Source of the DNA: Treponema sp. UBA1793
GTDB lineage: Bacteria > Spirochaetota > Spirochaetia > Treponematales > Treponemataceae
Assembly (NCBI GenBank): GCA_002314445.1
Contig: DCFX01000030.1
Location: 1-28,053, forward strand
Reading direction: 5' to 3'
Length of the DNA stretch: 28,053 nt
The position numbers were made by a program, and so were the translations under genes. The notes beneath the pieces are model-generated. The model was not told the origin of the DNA, searched no databases, and was given only the letters and a program-made list of their open reading frames with translations. Positions 1-6,541 of the stretch are shown one piece after another (the first letter of the stretch is position 1; the number at the start of each line of letters is the position of its first letter).

Positions 1-42
1 AAGCCCGCGTGCGACCCTGAGCGGAGCGAAGTTGGAGCTTAA
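1..42 (+). other. Possible 3' end of an upstream gene or dispersed-repeat fragment
   Basis: Frame 1 is open from the window edge to a TAA at 40-42 and would encode 13 residues ending CDPERSEVGA. The stretch CCCTGAGCGGAGCGAAG (15-31) resembles short GC-rich sequences that recur between genes in many bacteria and give peptides of the 'PERSE' type. It may therefore be a repeat fragment and not a real C-terminus. The window edge prevents a decision. Confidence 0.25.
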
Positions 43-121
43 GCGGATTGTTTTCTGTGGAAGCATTTTTTTACAAATGCACGACAATGTTTTATTTCTT
101 TGTAGAAATCCAGTACAAAAT

Positions 122-133
122 AAACGTACGTTT
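122..133. repeat. 12-bp perfect palindrome AAACGTACGTTT upstream of the sigma factor
   Basis: AAACGTACGTTT reads the same on both strands. It sits just upstream of the predicted -35 box (144-149) of the sigma-factor gene, a position where a dimeric regulator could bind. A small hairpin, GCATTT (63-68) with AAATGC (75-80), lies further upstream. No known operator family was recognised, so the role is inferred from symmetry and position only. Confidence 0.4.
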
Positions 134-143
134 TTCTACTATG

Positions 144-172
144 TTGCGGGGGATGAATTTTACAGATATAGT
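144..172 (+). promoter_or_regulatory. Candidate promoter of the ECF sigma gene, predicted leaderless start
   Basis: TTGCGG (144-149), a 17-bp spacer and TATAGT (167-172) form a vegetative-type promoter. Transcription would begin near 179-180, exactly at the ATG at 180. There is no Shine-Dalgarno before that ATG. Confidence 0.5.
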
Positions 173-179
173 AAATTTC

Positions 180-989
180 ATGACCATTGAAAATCTTATA
201 AAGGACTACGGAACATATGTGTACTCCTACGCATGGAAACTTTCCTGCTCTCCCGACGAGGCCGATGATATTTCGCAGGAAACGTTCATTCTTGCATGGA
301 AAAGCAAAGATACACTCAAAGATGAAAAAGCGGTAAAGGGATGGCTCCGCCGTATCTGTCTGAACTGTTTCCTTATGAAGCACCGCAGAAAGGATGTGCA
401 GAACGTGCTTTTCATGGAAGAAGACCAGCTGCCGGAAGATGGCAGCGACAGGCAGTCTTCTGAAAGATACATGCCGCTGCCGGAAACAGAAGTCCTTGTG
501 GACGAGTCGATACGGGAAATGCAGAACGGCTGTTTCTACGCAATGGTCCGCCGCCTCACGCTTGAACAGCGCATTGCTTTTTCACTCGTCGATATGTTCG
601 GCCTGACTACCGCGGAAACGGCACTGCTCCTTGCGGCAACAGAGGGTGCTGTCAAAGCGCAGCTGTTCCGCGCGCGCATGAATCTTGACGCGTTTTTCTC
701 TGATCACTGTTCCGTCATTTCCGCAGCCAATCCTTGCAGCTGCAGGGCGTGGCAGGAATTCTGGCAGAAGCGGTATCGGAATCAGGAAGAAATGCGGAAA
801 AGTTCATCTGAGCTTGTACCGTCCGAAACGCTTGACTGGCACAAAAAGAAATATCATTTTAATCCTGATGTCCGGAAAAAACTGAAATATCTGTATGCGC
901 ACATGCCCGATAAACAGCCTGATGAAAAATGGTTTAAAAAAATCATTCAGACCGTATCTTTACCGGCTCACACTGCATCTTCTTTGTAG
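180..989 (+). CDS. ECF-type RNA polymerase sigma factor with Cys-containing C-terminal extension
   Basis: Predicted sigma-70 family (ECF-like) factor of 269 aa. Residues about 5-70 look like region 2: the stretch DEADDISQETFILAWK is the usual -10-recognition helix, followed by WLRRICLNCFLMKHRR. Residues about 118-172 look like region 4, with LTLEQRIAFSLVDMFGLTTAETALLLAATEGAVKAQLFRAR carrying the helix-turn-helix. The remaining ~95 residues are an extension starting HC-x8-C-x-C (C177, C186, C188) and then basic and hydrophilic. ECF factors are commonly about 160-200 aa, so this one is long. The cysteines could bind a metal or sense redox state, but that is inference. The reading frame is open back to an ATG at 48. 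I chose 180 because of the protein alignment and because a promoter-like TTGCGG-N17-TATAGT ends just upstream; 153 is the alternative. No anti-sigma gene is visible beside it. Confidence 0.85.
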   Translation: MTIENLIKDYGTYVYSYAWKLSCSPDEADDISQETFILAWKSKDTLKDEKAVKGWLRRICLNCFLMKHRRKDVQNVLFMEEDQLPEDGSDRQSSERYMPLPETEVLVDESIREMQNGCFYAMVRRLTLEQRIAFSLVDMFGLTTAETALLLAATEGAVKAQLFRARMNLDAFFSDHCSVISAANPCSCRAWQEFWQKRYRNQEEMRKSSSELVPSETLDWHKKKYHFNPDVRKKLKYLYAHMPDKQPDEKWFKKIIQTVSLPAHTASSL

Positions 990-1052
990 AAGAAATGAAG
1001 ATTGACCGGAGATACGTTCTCCCGTCAATGTAGTTTTACAAGGAGTATGTAT

Positions 1053-1325
1053 ATGTTTGAATCAAGGTGCGGCGTGCGCTGCAATGTCTGCAGCAGGAAG
1101 GAGCAGGGTATCTGCAAAGGATGCCTTGTAATGGAGAAAACGTTCTGGGGCGGCGAATGTAAAGTTCGTTCGTGCTGCACGGGCCGGAATCTGGATTTCT
1201 GCGGCCAGTGTCCCTCTTTCCCCTGCGATATGCTGTCGGATATGGGAAAGGCAGAAGGTTTTGATCCGTCCGTAAAAATAGCGCAGTGCAGTCTGTGGCG
1301 GGAAGAGGAATTGCGGGATAAATGA
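1053..1325 (+). CDS. Small cysteine-rich protein, DUF3795-like
   Basis: A 90-aa protein with many cysteines arranged in pairs: CGVRCNVC near the N-terminus, then ICKGC, GECKVRSCC, and FCGQCPSFPCD. This pattern fits the DUF3795 family, whose members are small, probably metal- or Fe-S-binding proteins of unknown function. Start chosen at 1053 because AAGGAG (1040-1045) sits 7 nt upstream; in-frame starts at 1002 and 1047 are less well placed. It begins 63 nt after the sigma-factor gene in the same direction and could be co-transcribed. No function beyond probable metal binding can be assigned from the sequence. Confidence 0.75.
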   Translation: MFESRCGVRCNVCSRKEQGICKGCLVMEKTFWGGECKVRSCCTGRNLDFCGQCPSFPCDMLSDMGKAEGFDPSVKIAQCSLWREEELRDK

Positions 1326-1330
1326 CGTAT

Positions 1331-1348
1331 TTGTGCTAGTACGTGCGT
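1331..1348 (+). promoter_or_regulatory. Probable rhamnose-regulator operator upstream of rhaA (copy 1)
   Basis: TTGTGCTAGTACGTGCGT. The same 18-mer occurs at 3951-3968 with only three changes, all G/A transitions. TGC recurs 10 bp apart inside it, which is the direct-repeat geometry typical of AraC-family sites. It lies about 80-100 nt upstream of the rhaA start codon. Assignment to the AraC-family regulator at 3064-3930 is inferred from the position of both copies. Confidence 0.65.
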
Positions 1349-1373
1349 CTTTCCTTATGGCTGCACCCCTTAT

Positions 1374-1421
1374 CTGCTGTATTATTCAGTATTGAAAGCG
1401 GAACAAATGATAATACAGCAG
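1374..1421 (+). promoter_or_regulatory. Perfect 12-bp inverted repeat in the rhaA leader overlapping the ribosome binding site
   Basis: CTGCTGTATTAT (1374-1385) is the exact reverse complement of ATAATACAGCAG (1410-1421), separated by 24 nt. The downstream arm covers the first bases of the rhaA Shine-Dalgarno AGGAGG (1420-1425). In RNA this would form a hairpin able to limit ribosome access. In DNA it could be a second operator. Which of the two applies is unknown. Confidence 0.6.
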
Positions 1422-1430
1422 GAGGCTCGT

Positions 1431-2690
1431 ATGAACAACAGAGAAAGATATGAAGATGCACGTGAGCAGTATGCGGCTGCAGGCGTGGATACTGATAAAG
1501 CGCTGGACAGTCTGCAGAAAATTCCCGTATCCCTTCACTGCTGGCAGGGTGACGACGTCGGCGGTTTTGAAAAGGCGGGAGCCGTGCTTGACGGCGGCGG
1601 CATTCAGGTAACGGGCAGTTATCCGGGCAAAGCGCGGACGATTGCCGAGCTGCGGCAGGATATAGAAAAGGTACTGACGCTCACTCCCGGTTCGTACCGC
1701 CTGAACCTGCATGCAAACTACGCCGATTTTTCCGGAACAAAACCGGTCGACAGGGACAGTCTTGAACCGAAACATTTTGAAAGCTGGCTTGCATGGGCTG
1801 CTGAAAAAAAACTGCCGCTTGATTTCAATGCGACCCTTTTTTCCCATCCGAAAGCGGAAAGCCTCACGCTTGCTTCAAAGGATGAAGGCATCAGGGATTT
1901 CTGGATTGAGCATACGAAACGCTGCCGCGGCATCGGCGCCTATTTTGGCGAAAAACAGGGTACGCCCTGCATCCATAATATCTGGATTGCCGACGGCATG
2001 AAGGATCTGTGTGCCGACCGACAGGGGTATCGGGAAATTCTTAGTAAGTCGCTTGACGAAATTCTTGCAGAGAAAATTCCGCAGCAGTATCTGAAAGATT
2101 CCGTGGAATCGAAAGTATTCGGCATCGGAACGGAAAGTTACGTTGCCGGATCCCATGAATTTTATATGGGATACGCGGCCAGCCGGAAATGCATGCTTAC
2201 GCTCGATATGGGTCATTTTCACCCGACGGAAGACGTGTCCGACAAAATTTCATCGGTTCTGCTGTTCGTTCCTGAAATCCTTCTTCACCTTTCCAGGGGA
2301 GTACGCTGGGACTCCGACCACGTTGTGCTTTTCAACGATCCGCTGCGCATGGTCGCCGGAGAAATAATCAGGACAGGTAAATTGGAGCGCATACATATCG
2401 GGACTGATTATTTTGACGGTTCCATAAACCGCATCGGTGCATGGGCGCTCGGTTCCCGTGCGACGGAAAAAGCGCTGCTTTCCGCGCTGCTTGAACCGCA
2501 GAAAAGGCTCATGGCGTATGAAGACGAGGGAAATTATTTTGCCCGCCTTGCGTTGAACGAACAGCTCAAAACGCTGCCGTTCGGCACCATCTGGGATTAT
2601 TACTGCGAAAAGTGCGGAGTTCCTTCTGATAAGGAACTGATTCAGGCAGTTATGGAATATGAAAGAGACGTAACCGGGAGACGTCAGTAG
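1431..2690 (+). CDS. rhaA: L-rhamnose isomerase
   Basis: Converts L-rhamnose to L-rhamnulose in the cytoplasm, the first committed step of rhamnose catabolism. From the ATG at 1431 the protein is 419 aa, the same length as the E. coli enzyme. The N-terminal stretch VSLHCWQGDDVGGFE is a family hallmark. The expected metal-binding residues fall at E226 (in SVESKVFG), D259 (LTLDMGHFHP), H286 (EILLHLSRG) and D326 (HIGTDYFD), a constant offset of eight from the E. coli numbering as I recall it. AGGAGG lies 5 nt before the ATG; the frame stays open upstream to a TTG at 1392, which is not needed. rhaM follows after 10 nt, so the two form an operon, preceded by an operator-like motif and a leader hairpin. 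Confidence 0.96.
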   Translation: MNNRERYEDAREQYAAAGVDTDKALDSLQKIPVSLHCWQGDDVGGFEKAGAVLDGGGIQVTGSYPGKARTIAELRQDIEKVLTLTPGSYRLNLHANYADFSGTKPVDRDSLEPKHFESWLAWAAEKKLPLDFNATLFSHPKAESLTLASKDEGIRDFWIEHTKRCRGIGAYFGEKQGTPCIHNIWIADGMKDLCADRQGYREILSKSLDEILAEKIPQQYLKDSVESKVFGIGTESYVAGSHEFYMGYAASRKCMLTLDMGHFHPTEDVSDKISSVLLFVPEILLHLSRGVRWDSDHVVLFNDPLRMVAGEIIRTGKLERIHIGTDYFDGSINRIGAWALGSRATEKALLSALLEPQKRLMAYEDEGNYFARLALNEQLKTLPFGTIWDYYCEKCGVPSDKELIQAVMEYERDVTGRRQ

Positions 2691-2700
2691 AGGAGTATAC

Positions 2701-3015
2701 ATGATTCAGAAAGCATTCAAGATGAAACTGAAGCCGGGATTCGCGGCAGAATACAAACGCCGGCACGACGCTGTCTGGCCGGAACTGAAAGACGCAATTT
2801 CGGCCAGCGGTGTGTACGATTATTCCATTTTTCTTGACGAAGAAACGCTGACGCTTTTCGCATATGAAAAGCTGACGGCTGACAACACTGCGGATATGCA
2901 GAAGAATCTGCCTGTCGTACGGAAGTGGTGGAATATGATGGCGGATATTATGGAAGTGAATCCTGATAATTCTCCCGTCTGTACCGAACTGCCGCAGCTG
3001 TTTCACATGGATTAA
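2701..3015 (+). CDS. rhaM: L-rhamnose mutarotase
   Basis: Interconverts alpha- and beta-L-rhamnose so that the isomerase receives the anomer it uses. The protein is 104 aa, the full family length. It shows the family pattern: RRHDAVWPELKDAI at residues 20-33, with the predicted catalytic histidine at H22, and the aromatic pair in VVRKWWNMMADIME. Start at 2701 has AGGAG (2691-2695) 5 nt upstream. It is the second gene of the rhaA-rhaM unit and ends next to a hairpin at 3022-3053 facing the convergent regulator gene. Confidence 0.95.
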   Translation: MIQKAFKMKLKPGFAAEYKRRHDAVWPELKDAISASGVYDYSIFLDEETLTLFAYEKLTADNTADMQKNLPVVRKWWNMMADIMEVNPDNSPVCTELPQLFHMD

Positions 3016-3021
3016 TGGAGC

Positions 3022-3053
3022 CTCTAAAGAGTCACTGAAAGTGAGTTTTAGAG
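3022..3053. repeat. Hairpin between the convergent ends of rhaM and the AraC-type regulator
   Basis: CTCTAAA (3022-3028) pairs with TTTAGAG (3047-3053), with an inner TCACT/AGTGA stem closing a GAA loop. It lies exactly between two convergent stop codons, where a bidirectional terminator is expected. Neither strand has a T-run after the stem, so intrinsic termination is doubtful; it may instead stabilise 3' ends or belong to a dispersed repeat family. Confidence 0.55.
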
Positions 3054-3063
3054 ATGCACTTAA

Positions 3064-3930
3064 TTATTTTACCGCGCTGAACTGTCTGCGGTATTCAGTC
3101 GGTGTAAGATTCGTGAATTTCTTAAAACACCGGCTGAAATAGTTGCTGTCGTTGAATCCCATGTCGTACGCAATCTGCGTAATGTCGCGGTCCGTCGAAA
3201 CAAGTTCGTTTATTGCGGCAAAAATCCGCTGGCGCATCTGGAATTCAAGCGGAGAATATCCCGTGCTGTGCTTGAACGCGCGCAGTATGGTGCTTTCCGA
3301 GATATTGAAAAAGCCGGTAAGATCTTTCATCGTCAGATTCCTGCGGTAATTTTTTTCCACATACTTTATTAACGACGAAATGTTGTTCTTGTTTTCTGCA
3401 TCAGGATAAGACGGATTCGTATAAATCCTGAGCAGCAGTATAATCAGCTCGGCAAGATACGCTGTCGTAGCAACCGGCCACGAAAGATACTGATGCTCCA
3501 TTTCATCCTGCATTGTTTTTATGATTGCGCATACTTCCGACAGCTGCAGTTTGTTCAGCTTAAACAAACAGAGCGGCATATCTTCATGCCTCGTTTTTGC
3601 CGGATATTGAAACACATCCGTATATCCGGGGACAGCGGAAAGTTTCGGGAAATCTTCCGTAAGAAAGGAAGATTTTATAAGGATGTTCATGAGAATGAGA
3701 TTGTCCACGTTATTATAACCGTGAATCTGTCCGGGTTTTATGCTGATGACATCTCCCGCTGCAAGTTTTGATATGCCGTGTTTTGTAATATGATCGCCAG
3801 ATCCGCTGTAAATAACTGCTATTTCATAAAAATCATGAGTGTGCAGCGGGAAAGGTGGCTGCGGATTGCGGAATTCAAAATGGCAGGGGGATTCTCCTGT
3901 CCATATTTTTTGCGTCAGCAGTTTGTCCAT
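3064..3930 (-). CDS. AraC-family transcriptional regulator, probable activator of the rhamnose genes
   Basis: A 288-aa DNA-binding regulator. The N-terminal ~150 residues look like the cupin sugar-binding domain: PFPLHTHDFYEIAVIYSGSGDHITKHG, then AAGDVISIKPGQIHGY, with the usual histidine and the 'DVI.I.PG..HG' pattern. The C-terminal ~100 residues hold two helix-turn-helix units: RNLTMKDLTGFFNISESTILRAFKHSTGYSPLEF and DITQIAYDMGFNDSNYFSRCFKKFTNLTPTEYRR, the classical AraC signature. It is divergent from the kinase/aldolase operon and convergent with rhaA-rhaM. A motif in its upstream gap (3951-3968) is repeated before rhaA, so control of both units is the simplest reading. Activation by L-rhamnose or L-rhamnulose is inferred. 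It corresponds in role to RhaS/RhaR but orthology is not established. Confidence 0.92.
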   Translation of the reverse strand: MDKLLTQKIWTGESPCHFEFRNPQPPFPLHTHDFYEIAVIYSGSGDHITKHGISKLAAGDVISIKPGQIHGYNNVDNLILMNILIKSSFLTEDFPKLSAVPGYTDVFQYPAKTRHEDMPLCLFKLNKLQLSEVCAIIKTMQDEMEHQYLSWPVATTAYLAELIILLLRIYTNPSYPDAENKNNISSLIKYVEKNYRRNLTMKDLTGFFNISESTILRAFKHSTGYSPLEFQMRQRIFAAINELVSTDRDITQIAYDMGFNDSNYFSRCFKKFTNLTPTEYRRQFSAVK

Positions 3931-3950
3931 ATTCAGGCATCCTGAAGTTA

Positions 3951-3968
3951 TTGTGCTAATACATGCAT
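3951..3968 (+). promoter_or_regulatory. Probable rhamnose-regulator operator in the regulator/kinase gap (copy 2)
   Basis: TTGTGCTAATACATGCAT matches the site at 1331-1348 at 15 of 18 positions. It lies 21-38 nt upstream of the regulator start and 45-62 nt upstream of the kinase start. Its 3' edge meets the -35 position of a weak promoter for the kinase (CATAAC at 3990-3995 as -10), the arrangement expected for an AraC-type activator contacting RNA polymerase. Confidence 0.65.
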
Positions 3969-4012
3969 GTTATGTCAAGGCGGAAGATGCATAACAAAAG
4001 TAAGCTGACAGC

Positions 4013-5566
4013 ATGGAACAGGCAATAATAGTCATCGATATTGGTATGACCAATAAAAAGGTTGCTGTATACGACGAAAAACTGGTGCAGCATGACACTG
4101 TGTACAGGGAATTTCAGCCGGTGCTGATCCGCGATCCTGTAACGGGAGAACAGCTTCCCTCTCATGATATTTCAGGAATGGAAACCTGGTTTACCGATCA
4201 GATACGTATATTTGCACAGAAATACCCTGTCCGTTCCATATCGGTGACCACACACGGATCAACGTTTGTCTGTATCGATTCCGGCGGCACTGTCTGTGCT
4301 CCATGCATTTTTTACACATATGAGCCGGGAGATACATTCCAGCAGGAATTTTACCATATCTGCGGTACTCCGGAAGAACTCCAGGCAGAGACGTTTACTC
4401 CGCGTTTTTCCGCAATGATAAATCTTGCCAAAGGAATTTTTTTTCTGAAAAAACATTTTGCACAGGCGTTTTCCCGGACAGACACAATACTTACGTTTCC
4501 TCAGTACTGGACTTTTCTGCTGACCGGAAAAAAGGCTTATGAACCGACATATCTGTCATGCCATACCTATCTGTGGAAACAGAACGAACATCAGTGGTCG
4601 TCTGCCGTAGACAGTCTGGGAATCCGCAGCCTTATGCCAGTGGAGTATGTTTCAACCTGTAGTGGTTTAGGAAAAATTCTGCCCCGTGCGGCAGAAAGGC
4701 TCGGGCTTGATTCTTCAGTTGTCGTTACCGCCGGCATACACGACTCGAATGCCTCCCTCCTGCCGTACCTCGCAGACAGGCACGGAGAAAAAGATTTTAT
4801 CTTGAATTCTACCGGAACCTGGTGCGTCTGCATGCATCCCACTCAGGAGAGTTCCGGCAAAACTGACGCCGTTTATACGCCTGATGATATCGGTAAAGTT
4901 GTGTTCTTTAACAGGAGTGCACTTGATACTCCTGTAAAGACTGCGATATTTACCGGCGGAATGGAAATTGATACGTATGTACGCCTTTATCAGAATGTCT
5001 GCGGCACGAATGCCTTTCCTGCCTCAGATATGCAGGCTGTCCGCCGGATACTTTCTGAAAAGAAAATTTTTATACTGCCGGAAGTACTTCCCGGTTCGGG
5101 CCAGTTTCCAGGTTCCCGGCCGGGAATATACGAAGACGGCAGATTCTTTCCGCTTGCCGGTATCAAAACAAGCGGTACAATACCTTCTGTCCTGTATGAT
5201 GAAAAACTGTTTTTTGCCGCACTTGATATTTCAATGGTGATTCAGACCGAAACCGCATTGTACCGTGCCGGTATGTCTGATACGACCTCTGTTTACATAG
5301 AAGGCGGTTTCAGGAAAAATAAACTGTATACTGAACTGCTTGCGTCGGTACTGTCTCATAACAGAGTCTTATTGACGGATATGAACGAAGCGACTGCCGC
5401 AGGATGTGCGATGAGTGCGCTTACCGCGCTTTCGGGAAAGTCATGCACGGAACTTGGCCGGTTCGTAAAAATAGAACATGTTCCGGTTTGCGGGACTGCC
5501 GTAAGCGGATATGAAGCATATAAATCAATGTGGCTCGAATTAACAGGAGCCGGGAGTAGGATATAA
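4013..5566 (+). CDS. FGGY-family sugar kinase, predicted rhamnulokinase
   Basis: Expected to phosphorylate L-rhamnulose to L-rhamnulose-1-phosphate with ATP, the substrate of the next gene's product. The protein is 517 aa. FGGY features: N-terminal phosphate loop VIDIGMTNKKVAVYD (residues 7-21), catalytic aspartate in AGIHDSNASLLPYL (D244), the NSTGTWCVCM segment that parallels the SSGTWSL of RhaB, YIEGGFRKNKLYTELLASVL near 425, and the terminal EATAAGCAMSAL. It is longer than the E. coli enzyme and diverges from it through much of its length, so it may be a separate rhamnulokinase branch. The function call depends largely on position: its TAA overlaps the rhaD ATG by one base (5566). No strong Shine-Dalgarno precedes the ATG. 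L-fuculokinase-like activity is the main alternative. Confidence 0.85.
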   Translation: MEQAIIVIDIGMTNKKVAVYDEKLVQHDTVYREFQPVLIRDPVTGEQLPSHDISGMETWFTDQIRIFAQKYPVRSISVTTHGSTFVCIDSGGTVCAPCIFYTYEPGDTFQQEFYHICGTPEELQAETFTPRFSAMINLAKGIFFLKKHFAQAFSRTDTILTFPQYWTFLLTGKKAYEPTYLSCHTYLWKQNEHQWSSAVDSLGIRSLMPVEYVSTCSGLGKILPRAAERLGLDSSVVVTAGIHDSNASLLPYLADRHGEKDFILNSTGTWCVCMHPTQESSGKTDAVYTPDDIGKVVFFNRSALDTPVKTAIFTGGMEIDTYVRLYQNVCGTNAFPASDMQAVRRILSEKKIFILPEVLPGSGQFPGSRPGIYEDGRFFPLAGIKTSGTIPSVLYDEKLFFAALDISMVIQTETALYRAGMSDTTSVYIEGGFRKNKLYTELLASVLSHNRVLLTDMNEATAAGCAMSALTALSGKSCTELGRFVKIEHVPVCGTAVSGYEAYKSMWLELTGAGSRI

Positions 5567-6387
5567 TGAAGGTAAGTGACGAAGAATTTGTACAGGCGTT
5601 TGTCAGGCTCTGCGGAGACGGATGGGAACAGGGATGGCACGAAAGGAACGGCGGGAATCTTTCATACCGCATGAAAAAAGACGAAGTAAAGCTTGTAAAT
5701 GACAGGCTTTCCACCGACAGCCCGTGGATGCCGATAGGGACAGACGTTCCGGGACTTGCAGGGGAATATTTCCTTGTGACCGGGAGCGGTAAGTTTATGA
5801 GGAACGTTCCGCTTGATCCAGAAGGGACTATCTGCATTATAGAAGTTGACCGGACGGGGAAACAATACCGCATATGCTGGGGATTAAGCAGCGGAGGGCG
5901 GCCGACAAGCGAACTGCCGACGCACCTCATGAATCATGAAGTAAAGAAAAATTGCACGAACGGGTTGTACCGTGTTATTTATCATGCGCACTGCACGAAT
6001 GTTATTGCCCTTACGTTTGTTCTTCCATTAAAGGATGAGGTATTTACGCGTGAATTATGGGAGAGTGCAACAGAATGCCCTGTTGTCTTTCCTTCAGGAG
6101 TCGGAGTCGTTCCCTGGATGGTACCGGGCGGCAGAGAGATTGCAGTTGCTACGAGTAAACTGATGGAAAAATATGATGCTGCAATCTGGGCTCATCACGG
6201 TGTCTTTTGCGCAGGCGAGACGTTTGATACGACATTCGGCCTTATGCACACGATAGAGAAGGCTGCTGAAATACTGGTAAAGGTATACTCCATGGCTCCG
6301 CGCAAACTTCAGACGATTGAACCAGACGGATTCCGCCGTCTGGCAAAAGATTTTAACGTAACGCTGCCTGAAAGATTTTTGTATTAA
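5566..6387 (+). CDS. rhaD: Rhamnulose-1-phosphate aldolase
   Basis: Class II aldolase that splits L-rhamnulose-1-phosphate into dihydroxyacetone phosphate and L-lactaldehyde. At 273 aa it matches the family (E. coli 274). Visible features: phosphate-binding ERNGGNLSYR (26-35), predicted catalytic E116 (SGGRPTSELPTH), zinc ligands H140 and H142 in YHAHCTN, and H211 in IWAHHGVFCAG. All four sit one residue before the E. coli positions I remember, so the active site appears intact. Translation is coupled to the kinase gene by the one-base stop/start overlap, and GGGAG/AGG lies just upstream. It ends the operon, followed by the inverted repeat at 6483-6529. Confidence 0.95.
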   Translation: MKVSDEEFVQAFVRLCGDGWEQGWHERNGGNLSYRMKKDEVKLVNDRLSTDSPWMPIGTDVPGLAGEYFLVTGSGKFMRNVPLDPEGTICIIEVDRTGKQYRICWGLSSGGRPTSELPTHLMNHEVKKNCTNGLYRVIYHAHCTNVIALTFVLPLKDEVFTRELWESATECPVVFPSGVGVVPWMVPGGREIAVATSKLMEKYDAAIWAHHGVFCAGETFDTTFGLMHTIEKAAEILVKVYSMAPRKLQTIEPDGFRRLAKDFNVTLPERFLY

Positions 6388-6482
6388 AGCAGCGGGGCGC
6401 ACATCCTGTGCTCTACGGGTTGTTGCATTTTCGTGGATTGAATAGTGGTTCAGGAACCGGCATCTCTGCCGATTCTCTAAGA
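6388..6482 (+). other. Non-coding 3' region of the kinase-rhaD unit
   Basis: No gene was found. It holds three short stem-loops: GCACA/TGTGC (6399-6411), GGTTC/GAACC (about 6447-6458) and CGGCA/TGCCG (about 6459-6472). None has a T-run. They could be part of a structured 3' untranslated region leading into the long inverted repeat at 6483. Confidence 0.4.
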
Positions 6483-6529
6483 AGCGAAAACAGCTCCGTC
6501 GCGTGAAATGCGCCGGAGCTGTTTTCGCT
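6483..6529. terminator. Bidirectional terminator-like long hairpin
   Basis: AGCGAAAACAGCTCCG (6483-6498) is perfectly repeated in inverse as CGGAGCTGTTTTCGCT (6514-6529), with extra GCG/CGC pairing inside the loop. It lies between the convergent rhaD and carboxyltransferase genes. On + a TTTTTT run follows some 8 nt later; on - the arm ends in TTTTCGCTTCTT. It is placed to stop transcription from both sides. Confidence 0.8.
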
Positions 6530-6541
6530 GTGGTATGTTTT

